Source of the DNA: Vibrio tritonius
Lineage (GTDB): Bacteria > Pseudomonadota > Gammaproteobacteria > Enterobacterales > Vibrionaceae
Length of the DNA: 64,000 bases
Reading direction: 5' to 3'
Assembly (NCBI RefSeq): GCF_001547935.1
Contig: NZ_AP014635.1
Span: 1,488,001-1,552,000 of the forward strand
This document shows, piece by piece, positions 57,065 to 64,000 of this stretch. Both the position numbers and the translations under genes were made by a program. The notes beneath the pieces were generated by a model, which saw nothing but the letters and a program-made list of their open reading frames with translations, was not told where the DNA came from and did not search any database. Positions within the stretch are counted from its first letter, which is position 1. Each line of letters begins with the position of its first letter.

Positions 57065-57607
57065 ATGAACACAATCCCTAATCACACCAGTTTCACCTTG
57101 CTAGAACCGGGACCTGTGGTTTTCGTTACCACTCGTGATGGTAGTTTTATCAATATAATGACCATCTCTTGGACGATGGTGATGAGTTTTGAACCACGTT
57201 TTGCGATAACAACAGGGGCTTGGAATTGTTCCTATGCTGCGTTGGAACAAACCAGAGAGTGCACTATTGCCATTCCCTGTGCTGATCAAATCGATTTGGT
57301 GGTTGGCGTGGGAACCTGCAGTGGCCGGGACACCGATAAGTTTACCAAGTTTGGTTTAACACCAATATCAGGCAAGTACGTCAGTACCCCTTTAATTGCA
57401 GAGTGCATGGCAAACATTGAATGCAAGGTGGTGGATATTATCGAAGAGCACCACATCATCGTACTTGAAGGGCTAGCGGCTTACGCCGCCGATGATTTTG
57501 CCCAGCGTCAAATGTTACATGCGGTAGGGGATGGCACCTTCGTTGCTGATGGTGCCAAGTTTGATCGTCGTAAGGCTATGGCGTCCAAATTGCCGCGGGG
57601 TTGTTAA
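57065..57607 (+). CDS. Flavin reductase-like (FMN-binding split-barrel) protein
   Basis: 180 aa from the ATG at 57065 (GAGG 10 bases upstream); a TTG three codons earlier is possible. DIM6/NTAB flavin reductase-like domain: GPVVFVTTRDGSFINIMTIS, the RECTIAIPCADQIDLV segment and KFGLTP are typical. Members bind FMN and may supply reduced flavin or serve an unknown oxidoreductase role. It is 224 bases after astB, likely a separate unit, and convergent with the GntR gene. Confidence 0.85.
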   Translation: MNTIPNHTSFTLLEPGPVVFVTTRDGSFINIMTISWTMVMSFEPRFAITTGAWNCSYAALEQTRECTIAIPCADQIDLVVGVGTCSGRDTDKFTKFGLTPISGKYVSTPLIAECMANIECKVVDIIEEHHIIVLEGLAAYAADDFAQRQMLHAVGDGTFVADGAKFDRRKAMASKLPRGC

Positions 57608-57639
57608 AATAGTGCATTTACTTGGTTGCTAGAGTGAAA

Positions 57640-58374
57640 TTAAAAGCGTCTCATCGTCATTTGATATTCAAAGACGGAACACGGAAATACGGTTTCACTC
57701 GCTTCTATAAGTTTTCCTTCAGCACTGAAGTATTTTCTGCGGATTCGTAATGCAGCTTGGTTTTGCGGAACGCATAATAGTTTTGCTTGTTGTTCAGACA
57801 ATATGACTGCACTGATGACTTGGTTTACCTCAACCGCAGTAACGCCAAAATGTTGTTCAACATGAGTAATGACGGAACCAAATTGCTTTGGAAGGTCGTG
57901 CTCTATAGTTTTGTAATCTTCATGAATCCATACATCAAGCGTACATAAAGGGCGCTGACCGTTTTTTTCGTTCGTCATGTAGCGTAGCGCATTAATCGCC
58001 AGCGGTTTTTGCCCCATCCCCTCAAACCATATTTCACTAGGTTTCATAGAGCTATCGAACGTCTCTACTGCAAGGATATCAACATGGACATGTTCTGCAT
58101 GATCGAGCAGTTCGTCGATGGTTGACCAAGTGCTGCGATATAGCGTTGCCTGATTATTGATAACCACACTGCCTTTACCTTGATGACGTTCAATAAACCC
58201 TTTTTGTTCCAATACCTTAAGTGCTGCTCTAGCGGTATAGCGGCTGATTTGGTAGGTGGAGCACAGTTTCGCCTCTGTGGGTAGCAGATCACCAGAGCGA
58301 TAGGTTTGATCAGTAATCTGCTGTTCCATTGAGTTGGCCACTTCAAGGTAACGTGTTGTTTTCGTATCTGTCAT
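57640..58374 (-). CDS. GntR-family regulator with UTRA domain (HutC subgroup)
   Basis: 244 aa. Residues 5-75 are a GntR winged helix (LLPTEAKLCSTYQISRYTAR; QGKGSVV). Residues about 95-240 are the UTRA effector domain (ending in RIRRKYFSAEGKLIEASETVFPCS). HutC-group proteins are usually repressors released by a pathway metabolite. It is divergent from the lyase-transporter genes with a 193-base region containing three palindromic operators, so autoregulation and repression of those genes are likely. Confidence 0.92.
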   Translation of the reverse strand: MTDTKTTRYLEVANSMEQQITDQTYRSGDLLPTEAKLCSTYQISRYTARAALKVLEQKGFIERHQGKGSVVINNQATLYRSTWSTIDELLDHAEHVHVDILAVETFDSSMKPSEIWFEGMGQKPLAINALRYMTNEKNGQRPLCTLDVWIHEDYKTIEHDLPKQFGSVITHVEQHFGVTAVEVNQVISAVILSEQQAKLLCVPQNQAALRIRRKYFSAEGKLIEASETVFPCSVFEYQMTMRRF

Positions 58375-58442
58375 CGAGGGAGTCGGTAAATTTTCGTGAT
58401 ATCGCCATCATAAGTGATTGTTCCATCACATGACAGACAAAA

Positions 58443-58502
58443 ATGTCTGGACAAATTTCAGGGAGCTAATTAACTTGTCCGGACAAATATTTGTCCGGAC
58501 AA
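58443..58502. promoter_or_regulatory. Three phased GntR operators
   Basis: ATGTCTGGACAA (58443-58454), TTGTCCGGACAA (58475-58486) and TTGTCCGGACAA (58491-58502). Centres are 32 and 16 bp apart. The two last are perfect palindromes. They lie between the divergent GntR and lyase genes, near where the lyase promoter must be (start codon at 58568). Confidence 0.8.
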
Positions 58503-58567
58503 GTTGTTAGAGATGATTGTAATAGCTTGTAGATATATAAACATATGATTCTAATAATGATTTAACT

Positions 58568-59938
58568 ATGAGTTACGGCCAATATCATGCAAGTACAGTT
58601 TATGATTCTGCCTTATTTAAAGATGCTTTTGGTTCACAAGAGATGCGAACCATCTTCAACGATATTTCTTTAGTACAAAAATACATCGATGTAGAAGTCG
58701 CTTTGGCAAAAGCTGAAGCAGCTTGTGATGTCATTCCTAAACAAGCGGCTGCTGAAATAGTGGCGCTTTGTTCTATCGATAAACTCGATTTTGACCTGTT
58801 AAAAGAAGAAACCGATATTGTAGGTTACCCCATCTTGCCTTTGGTTCATCAACTCGTAAAACAGTGTGGTGAAGCAGGGCGTTATATTCACTGGGGGGCA
58901 ACAACGCAGGACATTATGGATACAGCGGTTGCCTTACAAATTCGTGAAGGATTAGCCATTGTCGAGCGAGACATTAAAGAACTTAGAGTGTGTTTACAGA
59001 ACTTAAGTGTGACACACAAAGAGACGTTAATGGCTGGTCGAACACATTTACAACATGCATTGCCGATAACCTTTGGCCACAAAACTTCGATTTGGCTATC
59101 AATGTTAGATCGTCACTATGACCGTCTTCAGCAATTAAAACCGCGAGTATTAGTCGGTAATTTCGCAGGTGCTGCCGGCACGTTAGCATCGTTAAAAGAT
59201 AGTGGTTTAGATGTTCAAACTGCACTTATGCAAGAGCTGGAATTAGGCGTTCCTGAATGCAGTTGGCATGTGGCCCGTGATAATTTTGCAGAAGTGGTTA
59301 ACTTTCTTGGTCTAGTGACCGGCTCGTTAGGGAAAATCGCTTACGATGTGATGCTTATGGCAACCAATGAAATCGGCGAAGTGTACGAACCGTTTGTTAA
59401 AGGTCGGGGTTCAAGTAGCACCATGCCGCAAAAGCGTAATCCTATTTCGAGTGAATTGATTTTGGCTTCTGCCAAAGCGGTACGCCAACAAGCTGGATTA
59501 ATGTTAGACGCTATGATTCAGGATTTTGAACGAGCAACCGGTCCTTGGCACGCAGAGTGGATTGCGATTCCTGAAAGCTTTATTTCTACTGCAGGCGCTT
59601 TGCACCAAGCCAAATTCATGTTGAACGGTTTAATTGTCGATAAAAATAAAATGAGAGAAAACCTAGGCTTAACTCGCGGATTGATTGTTGCTGAAGCGGT
59701 CATGATGGGAATTGCTCCGTTTATTGGACGTCAACAAGCTCATGACGTGGTTTACGATGCCTGCCGTAAAGTGAATGAGAACGGTGGAACACTAGCAGAG
59801 CAACTCTACGATATTTCGATTGTGAATGCGCATTTCACCCATCAACAAATCGATGAATTGACTGATCCTGCTAATTATCTTGGGGTCACTCAACTGATGA
59901 TCGAACACACACTAGCTTGCTCAAGACGCAGAGATTAA
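58568..59938 (+). CDS. Fumarate-lyase superfamily enzyme (adenylosuccinate lyase/PcaB-like)
   Basis: 456 aa, class II fumarase/aspartase superfamily. The superfamily signature is GSSSTMPQKRNP (about 281-292), with WGATTQDIMDT (about 108) and GRTHLQHALP (about 157) carrying the other catalytic residues. These enzymes remove an amine or similar group from a C-N or C-C adduct, usually giving fumarate. It is not the housekeeping PurB by context: it sits with a DASS transporter and a GntR repressor, so it probably degrades an imported dicarboxylate-containing compound (for example an N-substituted aspartate or a carboxymuconate). The substrate is unknown. RBS is weak. Confidence 0.85.
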   Translation: MSYGQYHASTVYDSALFKDAFGSQEMRTIFNDISLVQKYIDVEVALAKAEAACDVIPKQAAAEIVALCSIDKLDFDLLKEETDIVGYPILPLVHQLVKQCGEAGRYIHWGATTQDIMDTAVALQIREGLAIVERDIKELRVCLQNLSVTHKETLMAGRTHLQHALPITFGHKTSIWLSMLDRHYDRLQQLKPRVLVGNFAGAAGTLASLKDSGLDVQTALMQELELGVPECSWHVARDNFAEVVNFLGLVTGSLGKIAYDVMLMATNEIGEVYEPFVKGRGSSSTMPQKRNPISSELILASAKAVRQQAGLMLDAMIQDFERATGPWHAEWIAIPESFISTAGALHQAKFMLNGLIVDKNKMRENLGLTRGLIVAEAVMMGIAPFIGRQQAHDVVYDACRKVNENGGTLAEQLYDISIVNAHFTHQQIDELTDPANYLGVTQLMIEHTLACSRRRD

Positions 59939-59994
59939 ATCTCACCCAAGCAATTTTATAACCTACTGCTACTTTTCATTGATAGGAGCACATG

Positions 59995-61419
59995 ATGAAA
60001 AGGTTAATAAAAATAGATGTTAAAAAATGGGTGTGCTGCATTGTTCCTATCCTTGTTCTGAGCCTATTTTGGCTCAGTTCAGCACCAACGGGTTTAACGG
60101 TGCAAGGTTGGCACACATTAGGTATTTTCTCTGCTGTTATCCTCGCTATTTTAATGCAGCCTCTTCCTTCTGGGGCGATTATGATTGTTGGGCTATGTGT
60201 TTCCATCATCACGGGTACATTTAGTCAAAAACAAGCGTTGGCTGGATTCTCCAGTGGCATTGTTTGGCTGATATTTTCCGCATACATACTCTCTCTTAGT
60301 TTTGTTCAAACCGGATTAGGACGGCGTTTTGCGTTCGCTATGTTATCTAAGTTTGGTGGCAGCGCCCTAGGAATGGGGTATGTTTTGGGAATTGCTGACT
60401 TATTAATTGCACCAGCGACACCTTCTGTTACTGCTCGGTCGGGCGGGATTATATTACCCATTGTCAATTCCATTAATTCTGCTTTGGGTTCCGGACCTGG
60501 AGAGAGTGGGAAGAAGATCGGCGAGTACCTAATTCTTACTTGTTTTCATATTACGCCTATTACTGGCGCACTGTTTTTAACCGGAATGGCTGCGAATCCT
60601 TTGGCGGTGTCTTTAGCATCTTCGACACTCAACGTCGATATCGGTTGGCTCGAATGGTTTTGGGCCGCCAGCATTCCTCTTGGTTTGTGTTTTATTTTGT
60701 TACCTGCTTTGGTCTATCAGTTGGCAAAACCCACAATGAAGAAGACACCTCAAGCGAAGCAAATGGGAAAAGATGAATTGGCCAAACTTGGTCACATGTC
60801 TAAGCAAGAAAAATACTTGGTTGTTATTTCTTTATTAGCGCTGTTGGGGTGGGGAACAAGCTTAGTCACGGGATTAAGTTCGACTACGGTAGGACTCACC
60901 ATTGCGGCGTTGATTTTTATTGCCAATGTGATTGATTGGAAAATAGTGCTCAAGGACAGTGCGGCATGGGATACATTAATTTGGTTTGGTGCCATTATCA
61001 GTTTAGCGAGTGGACTATCAGAACAAGGTGTTATTGGCTGGATGACGAGCCATTTAAGTACTCAGTTCTCTAATGACAATGGAATATTGGCGTTTGTTGT
61101 TTTAGGCCTAGTCTATGTTTATATTCACTATTTCTTTGCGACCGCCACGGGGCATGTAGCGGCACTTTATCCTATGTTTATCGCTATTGCTGTTACCGCA
61201 GGTGCTCCACCTGTTTTGGTTGCCATTGGCTTAGGAATATTGGGCAATTTGATGTGGGGACTGACCGAATATGGTGGCGGGCCTGGGCCGTTATATTATG
61301 CGCAAGGCTTTTTTTCGCGACCTCAGTTCTATCGGTACAATCTTTACATTGTTACGGTAAATGTTCTTATTACCCTAGTTATTGGTTTGATTTGGTGGAA
61401 AGTCATCGGGCTTTGGTAA
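59995..61419 (+). CDS. DASS-family anion:sodium symporter (CitT/TtdT type)
   Basis: 474 aa from the ATG at 59995 (GGAG 6 bases upstream; an ATG one codon earlier is possible), with 12 or so membrane segments. SGIVWLIFSAYILSLSFVQT, LIAPATPSVTARSGGIILPI and the late GNLMWGLTEYGGGPGPLYY are typical of the CitT/TtdT/2-oxoglutarate branch of the divalent anion:Na+ symporters. It should carry a di- or tricarboxylate. It follows the lyase gene by about 56 bases, likely one operon under the GntR repressor. Confidence 0.9.
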   Translation: MKRLIKIDVKKWVCCIVPILVLSLFWLSSAPTGLTVQGWHTLGIFSAVILAILMQPLPSGAIMIVGLCVSIITGTFSQKQALAGFSSGIVWLIFSAYILSLSFVQTGLGRRFAFAMLSKFGGSALGMGYVLGIADLLIAPATPSVTARSGGIILPIVNSINSALGSGPGESGKKIGEYLILTCFHITPITGALFLTGMAANPLAVSLASSTLNVDIGWLEWFWAASIPLGLCFILLPALVYQLAKPTMKKTPQAKQMGKDELAKLGHMSKQEKYLVVISLLALLGWGTSLVTGLSSTTVGLTIAALIFIANVIDWKIVLKDSAAWDTLIWFGAIISLASGLSEQGVIGWMTSHLSTQFSNDNGILAFVVLGLVYVYIHYFFATATGHVAALYPMFIAIAVTAGAPPVLVAIGLGILGNLMWGLTEYGGGPGPLYYAQGFFSRPQFYRYNLYIVTVNVLITLVIGLIWWKVIGLW

Positions 61420-61450
61420 CCATCATCCAATCTCGTTCAATATACGTTTT

Positions 61451-61492
61451 TCCCTACTAATTCAATGGCAAAACTTGATATTAGTAGGGATG
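61451..61492. terminator. Bidirectional terminator hairpin
   Basis: TCCCTACTAA (61451-61460) and TTAGTAGGGA (61481-61490) with inner TCAA/TTGA pairing; T-runs on both sides. Between the convergent DASS and LysR genes. Confidence 0.8.
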
Positions 61493-61499
61493 TTTTGTT

Positions 61500-62387
61500 C
61501 TATTCGGTTAAATCATTTTTTATTTCTTCTAACACAAAATCACGAAACGCTTGATTGGCGCGAGAGAGGTAACTGTCTTTGCGCCAAGCTAAACTGACAT
61601 CCACTTCAAACGCCTCTGCAAAAGGCCTTGTGATAATCTCGTCATCGTCTTGGATAGCCACTTGCCACATGGGTGATATCGCGTAACCGCGCCGAATGAC
61701 GGACTTTATCAACGGTAATAAGTTACTGGTAAACGCGATACGAGGTTTGATATTCACCTCGCGACTGATTCTATCCAATAGAGCATGGTGATAGTAACCT
61801 TTACGCAGCAAGGCCAAATCGTGGGAAAGAAAATCCTCATAGCTGATTACGTCTTTGTCCGCGAGAGGGTGATCAACCGACATACACACCACCATTTTCT
61901 CTCGGATCAAGGGACGAGCTTCGAGTTCTGGAGTAAGGTCTTTACTGGCAACTACTCCTAACTCCACTTCACCATCAAGTAATAAGCGTCGAATGTTGCG
62001 TGTCCCGGTATCTAAAATATTCAAGTCGATATTTGGGTATTGGTGGCGAAAGGCCATCAATAGGGGAGGAAAATAGTAAGAACCAAGCATACCCGGTACG
62101 GCAATATCCACCTGTCCTTGGTCTAATCCTTCCATCGCTTGCATTGCCAATTTTGCATCGTGTGCTTGATTTAAAATCTGTTTAGCATGCTGCAAAAACT
62201 CTTGCCCAGCAGTGGTGAGATCGATACCACGGTCGCGACGATTAAACAGTGGCATTTTCAATTCTTCTTCGAGCTTTTTAACACTGCTACTGACCGCCGG
62301 TTGCGCCAAATTAAGGGCACGGGCCGCTGCAGAAATCGATCCATGCTCCACGACAGTCACAAAATGGCGAAGCTGTCTTAACTCCAT
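61500..62387 (-). CDS. LysR-family transcriptional regulator
   Basis: 295 aa. HTH at about 2-60 (ISAAARALNLAQPAVSSSVKKLEEEL), effector domain at about 90-290. It belongs to the CysB/CynR-like group often found divergent from an efflux gene. Its promoter shares a 168-base region with the MFS gene at 62556, which it probably controls. The effector is unknown. Confidence 0.9.
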   Translation of the reverse strand: MELRQLRHFVTVVEHGSISAAARALNLAQPAVSSSVKKLEEELKMPLFNRRDRGIDLTTAGQEFLQHAKQILNQAHDAKLAMQAMEGLDQGQVDIAVPGMLGSYYFPPLLMAFRHQYPNIDLNILDTGTRNIRRLLLDGEVELGVVASKDLTPELEARPLIREKMVVCMSVDHPLADKDVISYEDFLSHDLALLRKGYYHHALLDRISREVNIKPRIAFTSNLLPLIKSVIRRGYAISPMWQVAIQDDDEIITRPFAEAFEVDVSLAWRKDSYLSRANQAFRDFVLEEIKNDLTE

Positions 62388-62555
62388 AACAAGGGGTCCT
62401 TATCAAAAATGAGAACGAAGTCAAACATTAAAATATGGGTATAAATTTTATCTATGGAATAGATAAACACAACATATTTTATTTATTGATATCGCAGGCG
62501 TACTCTAGCGCTCTAAACCCGTTTCTTTTAATCCTTTTATACGTAGTCGAGAGCA

Positions 62556-63758
62556 GTGAAAAATATCCCCCATTACAGCCGCTTTGTTATTTGTGTTTGT
62601 CTCTTTTCCGTGATCACTTTTGCAAATATTTATTGGTTACAACCGTTACTTCCTGTTTTACAACATGATTTTAATATTACTTCTTTAGCGGCTAACTTTG
62701 CTATGTCTGCTCCTCTGTTGGGGATGGGGCTCGGGTTAGTGATTTTTGCCAGTTGGTCTGACGCTGTTGGACGTTGCAAAATTTTGCTTGCGGGGTCGGC
62801 AATTGGTGTGGCTATTTCTTTGGCTCTGCCGCTAGTGGATAACTACAGTGTGTTTTTGTCATTACGCTTTTTTCAAGGGATGTTTTTGGCTGTGTGTCCT
62901 GCTCTGGCTGTGCCACTACTTGGGGAAGAATTGCGTAAAAGCTGGCTAGCTGGCGCCGTTGGTTTTTATATTGCGTCCAATACGTTAGGCGGCTTATGTA
63001 GTCGTTTACTTGGTGGTTTTAGCGCAGAATATTTTGGCGGTTGGCAAAATGGTGGGTTAGTTATTGCTGGACTAACCGCGCTATTGTTTGCCGTGGTTTA
63101 TTATTTACTGCCAGAACAACGTCATTTCAAACCGAAACCACTTAAAATAGGTGGTTCAATCAAAGCGTTTGGGAAGCACTTAAAACGTCCACAACTGCTG
63201 ATCATCTATGTGTTGATAGGCCTCGCTTTTGGCACGTTCGTAAACTTGTCTAACTACTTAATGATGGTGTTAAGCGATTATCCATATAATTTGCCGAGTG
63301 ACATTCGCAGTATGATGTTCTTAACCATGTTAGGCGGTACCACAAGCTCTACATTTGCAGGTAAATTTGCAAAGAAACACAGTCAAATTGCAGGAATCGT
63401 GGTTGGTATTTGCGTCATGTTGTTAGCTAACTTCCTTATGAGTTGGAACAGCATGTTTATGATGATCATTGGCATGGTGTTAGTGGCATTCGGTTTCTTC
63501 TTCTGCCACGCGAATGCAAGCACGCTTGTTGGCCGTAAAGCTAAAGAAAACAAAGGCAGCGCACAGGCTTTGTATAGCTTGTTCTATTACTCAGGCGCCA
63601 GTATCGGTGTGTTCTTCCTTGAACCGTTTTATCAAAGCATGGGATGGCAGGGCGTATTAGGCGCAACTCGCATGGCACTGGCTATTTGCATTATTTGTGT
63701 ATTGTTGTACCAATGGTTTGGTACCCACAGCAAAAGTCATTCTCATGTGACCCAGTAA
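62556..63758 (+). CDS. MFS transporter (YnfM-like DHA1 family)
   Basis: 400 aa, 12 predicted membrane helices, starting at GTG. ANIYWLQPLLPVLQHDFNI after helix 1, the SWSDAVGRCKILLAG motif in loop 2-3 and LRFFQGMFLAVCPALAVPLL in helix 4 are typical of YnfM-type drug:H+ antiporter relatives. The substrate is unknown. Divergent from a LysR regulator. A strong terminator follows. Confidence 0.88.
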   Translation: MKNIPHYSRFVICVCLFSVITFANIYWLQPLLPVLQHDFNITSLAANFAMSAPLLGMGLGLVIFASWSDAVGRCKILLAGSAIGVAISLALPLVDNYSVFLSLRFFQGMFLAVCPALAVPLLGEELRKSWLAGAVGFYIASNTLGGLCSRLLGGFSAEYFGGWQNGGLVIAGLTALLFAVVYYLLPEQRHFKPKPLKIGGSIKAFGKHLKRPQLLIIYVLIGLAFGTFVNLSNYLMMVLSDYPYNLPSDIRSMMFLTMLGGTTSSTFAGKFAKKHSQIAGIVVGICVMLLANFLMSWNSMFMMIIGMVLVAFGFFFCHANASTLVGRKAKENKGSAQALYSLFYYSGASIGVFFLEPFYQSMGWQGVLGATRMALAICIICVLLYQWFGTHSKSHSHVTQ

Positions 63759-63775
63759 ATTTTAAGTCTTTGTCT

Positions 63776-63802
63776 AAAAAGCCACTGTTAGTGGCTTTTT
63801 GT
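63776..63802 (+). terminator. Terminator of the MFS gene
   Basis: AAAAAGCCACT (63776-63786) and AGTGGCTTTTT (63790-63800) with loop GTT. Confidence 0.93.
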
Positions 63803-63920
63803 ATATCTAGCACTAAATTTAAATTGTTTATAAATAGCATATGCTATAAACTCAGCGCGTTTTTGGGAGTGAAGCGTGTGCTAAACTTTAGATAAGGTTG
63901 ATTAGAGCGAGGTGTGACTC

Positions 63921-64000
63921 ATGGCTTTTGTTTTGACGTTATGTGTTTTTTTGGCTGTGATTGCCATGATGGCGATTGGGGTAATGTTTAAGAGAAAGTC
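63921..64000 (+). CDS. NqrM-like small membrane protein, 3'-truncated
   Basis: The first 26 codons of a gene cut by the window end: MAFVLTLCVFLAVIAMMAIG then VMFKRK. A single N-terminal membrane helix followed by a basic stretch matches the start of NqrM (DUF539), the maturation factor for the Na+-translocating NADH:quinone reductase, whose cysteine motif would follow beyond the edge. AGGTG is upstream of the ATG. The call is tentative, because the diagnostic CGG/CDC cysteines are not visible. Confidence 0.45.
   Translation, partial: MAFVLTLCVFLAVIAMMAIGVMFKRK

Noticed and set aside
58568..59938. Calling the lyase purB or pcaB
   Set aside because: The signature is shared by the whole superfamily, and the neighbours (GntR, DASS carrier) do not fit purine synthesis; no other protocatechuate genes are nearby.

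Overview
The window looks like part of the main chromosome of a Vibrio (Vibrionaceae). The evidence is the norspermidine gene nspC, the order gyrA / ubiG / nrdA / nrdB / yfaE, a MarR-type CosR beside a BCCT betaine carrier, a DUF2982 protein, three methyl-accepting chemotaxis proteins and, at the right edge, the start of what looks like an NqrM gene. Species cannot be fixed from the sequence alone. I see no rRNA, tRNA, CRISPR array or prophage.

Layout. 1-5.8 kb: 3' end of nspC, a chemoreceptor, a GcvR-like double-ACT protein, a repeat-rich gap, a CinA-family protein and a small unknown protein. 5.8-13.9 kb: conserved housekeeping block with yfaE-nrdB-nrdA and ubiG on the minus strand, back to back with gyrA; two NrdR boxes and a DnaA box precede nrdA. 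14-19.3 kb: small unknown protein, ribA preceded by a near-ideal Zur palindrome, an L,D-transpeptidase, ycbL, a DUF2982 membrane protein and a Lys/Ala-rich winged-helix-like protein. 19.3-26.2 kb: cosR and its divergent BCCT carrier (osmoprotection), then two tandem paralogous dCache chemoreceptors. 26.2-32.3 kb: a DEDDh exonuclease paired with a cNMP/CBS/DUF294 nucleotidyltransferase-like protein, aspC and asnS.

32.5-49.3 kb is accessory in character: a GntR-type regulator that appears to carry two winged helices, a flavodoxin-fold oxidoreductase with a DUF1330 protein and divergent LysR regulator, GNAT acetyltransferases, an exported ankyrin-like protein, a secreted YcjY-like hydrolase with an O-acetyltransferase and an AraC regulator that share an apparent operator, MFS pumps, a proline iminopeptidase, and a REP-associated tyrosine transposase (RAYT) surrounded by GTGTCC palindromes.

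49.5-56.9 kb holds an arginine succinyltransferase (AST) catabolic operon in the Pseudomonas aru order (C-F-G-D-B), preceded by an AraC-type ArgR regulator; the last-step gene astE/aruE is not here. 57-61.5 kb holds a flavin reductase, then a GntR/UTRA repressor with three phased TTGTCCGGACAA-type operators in front of a fumarate-lyase-superfamily enzyme and a DASS dicarboxylate-type transporter: a compact, substrate-unknown catabolic module. 61.5-64 kb: a LysR regulator divergent from an MFS transporter, then the truncated NqrM-like gene.

Most promising leads: the Zur-type box at ribA, the phased-operator lyase/transporter module, the Pseudomonas-type AST cluster, the RAYT with its palindromes, and the 21-bp-spaced direct repeats next to the AraC regulator. 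All functional names come from reading motifs and remembered family sequences; no searches were run.
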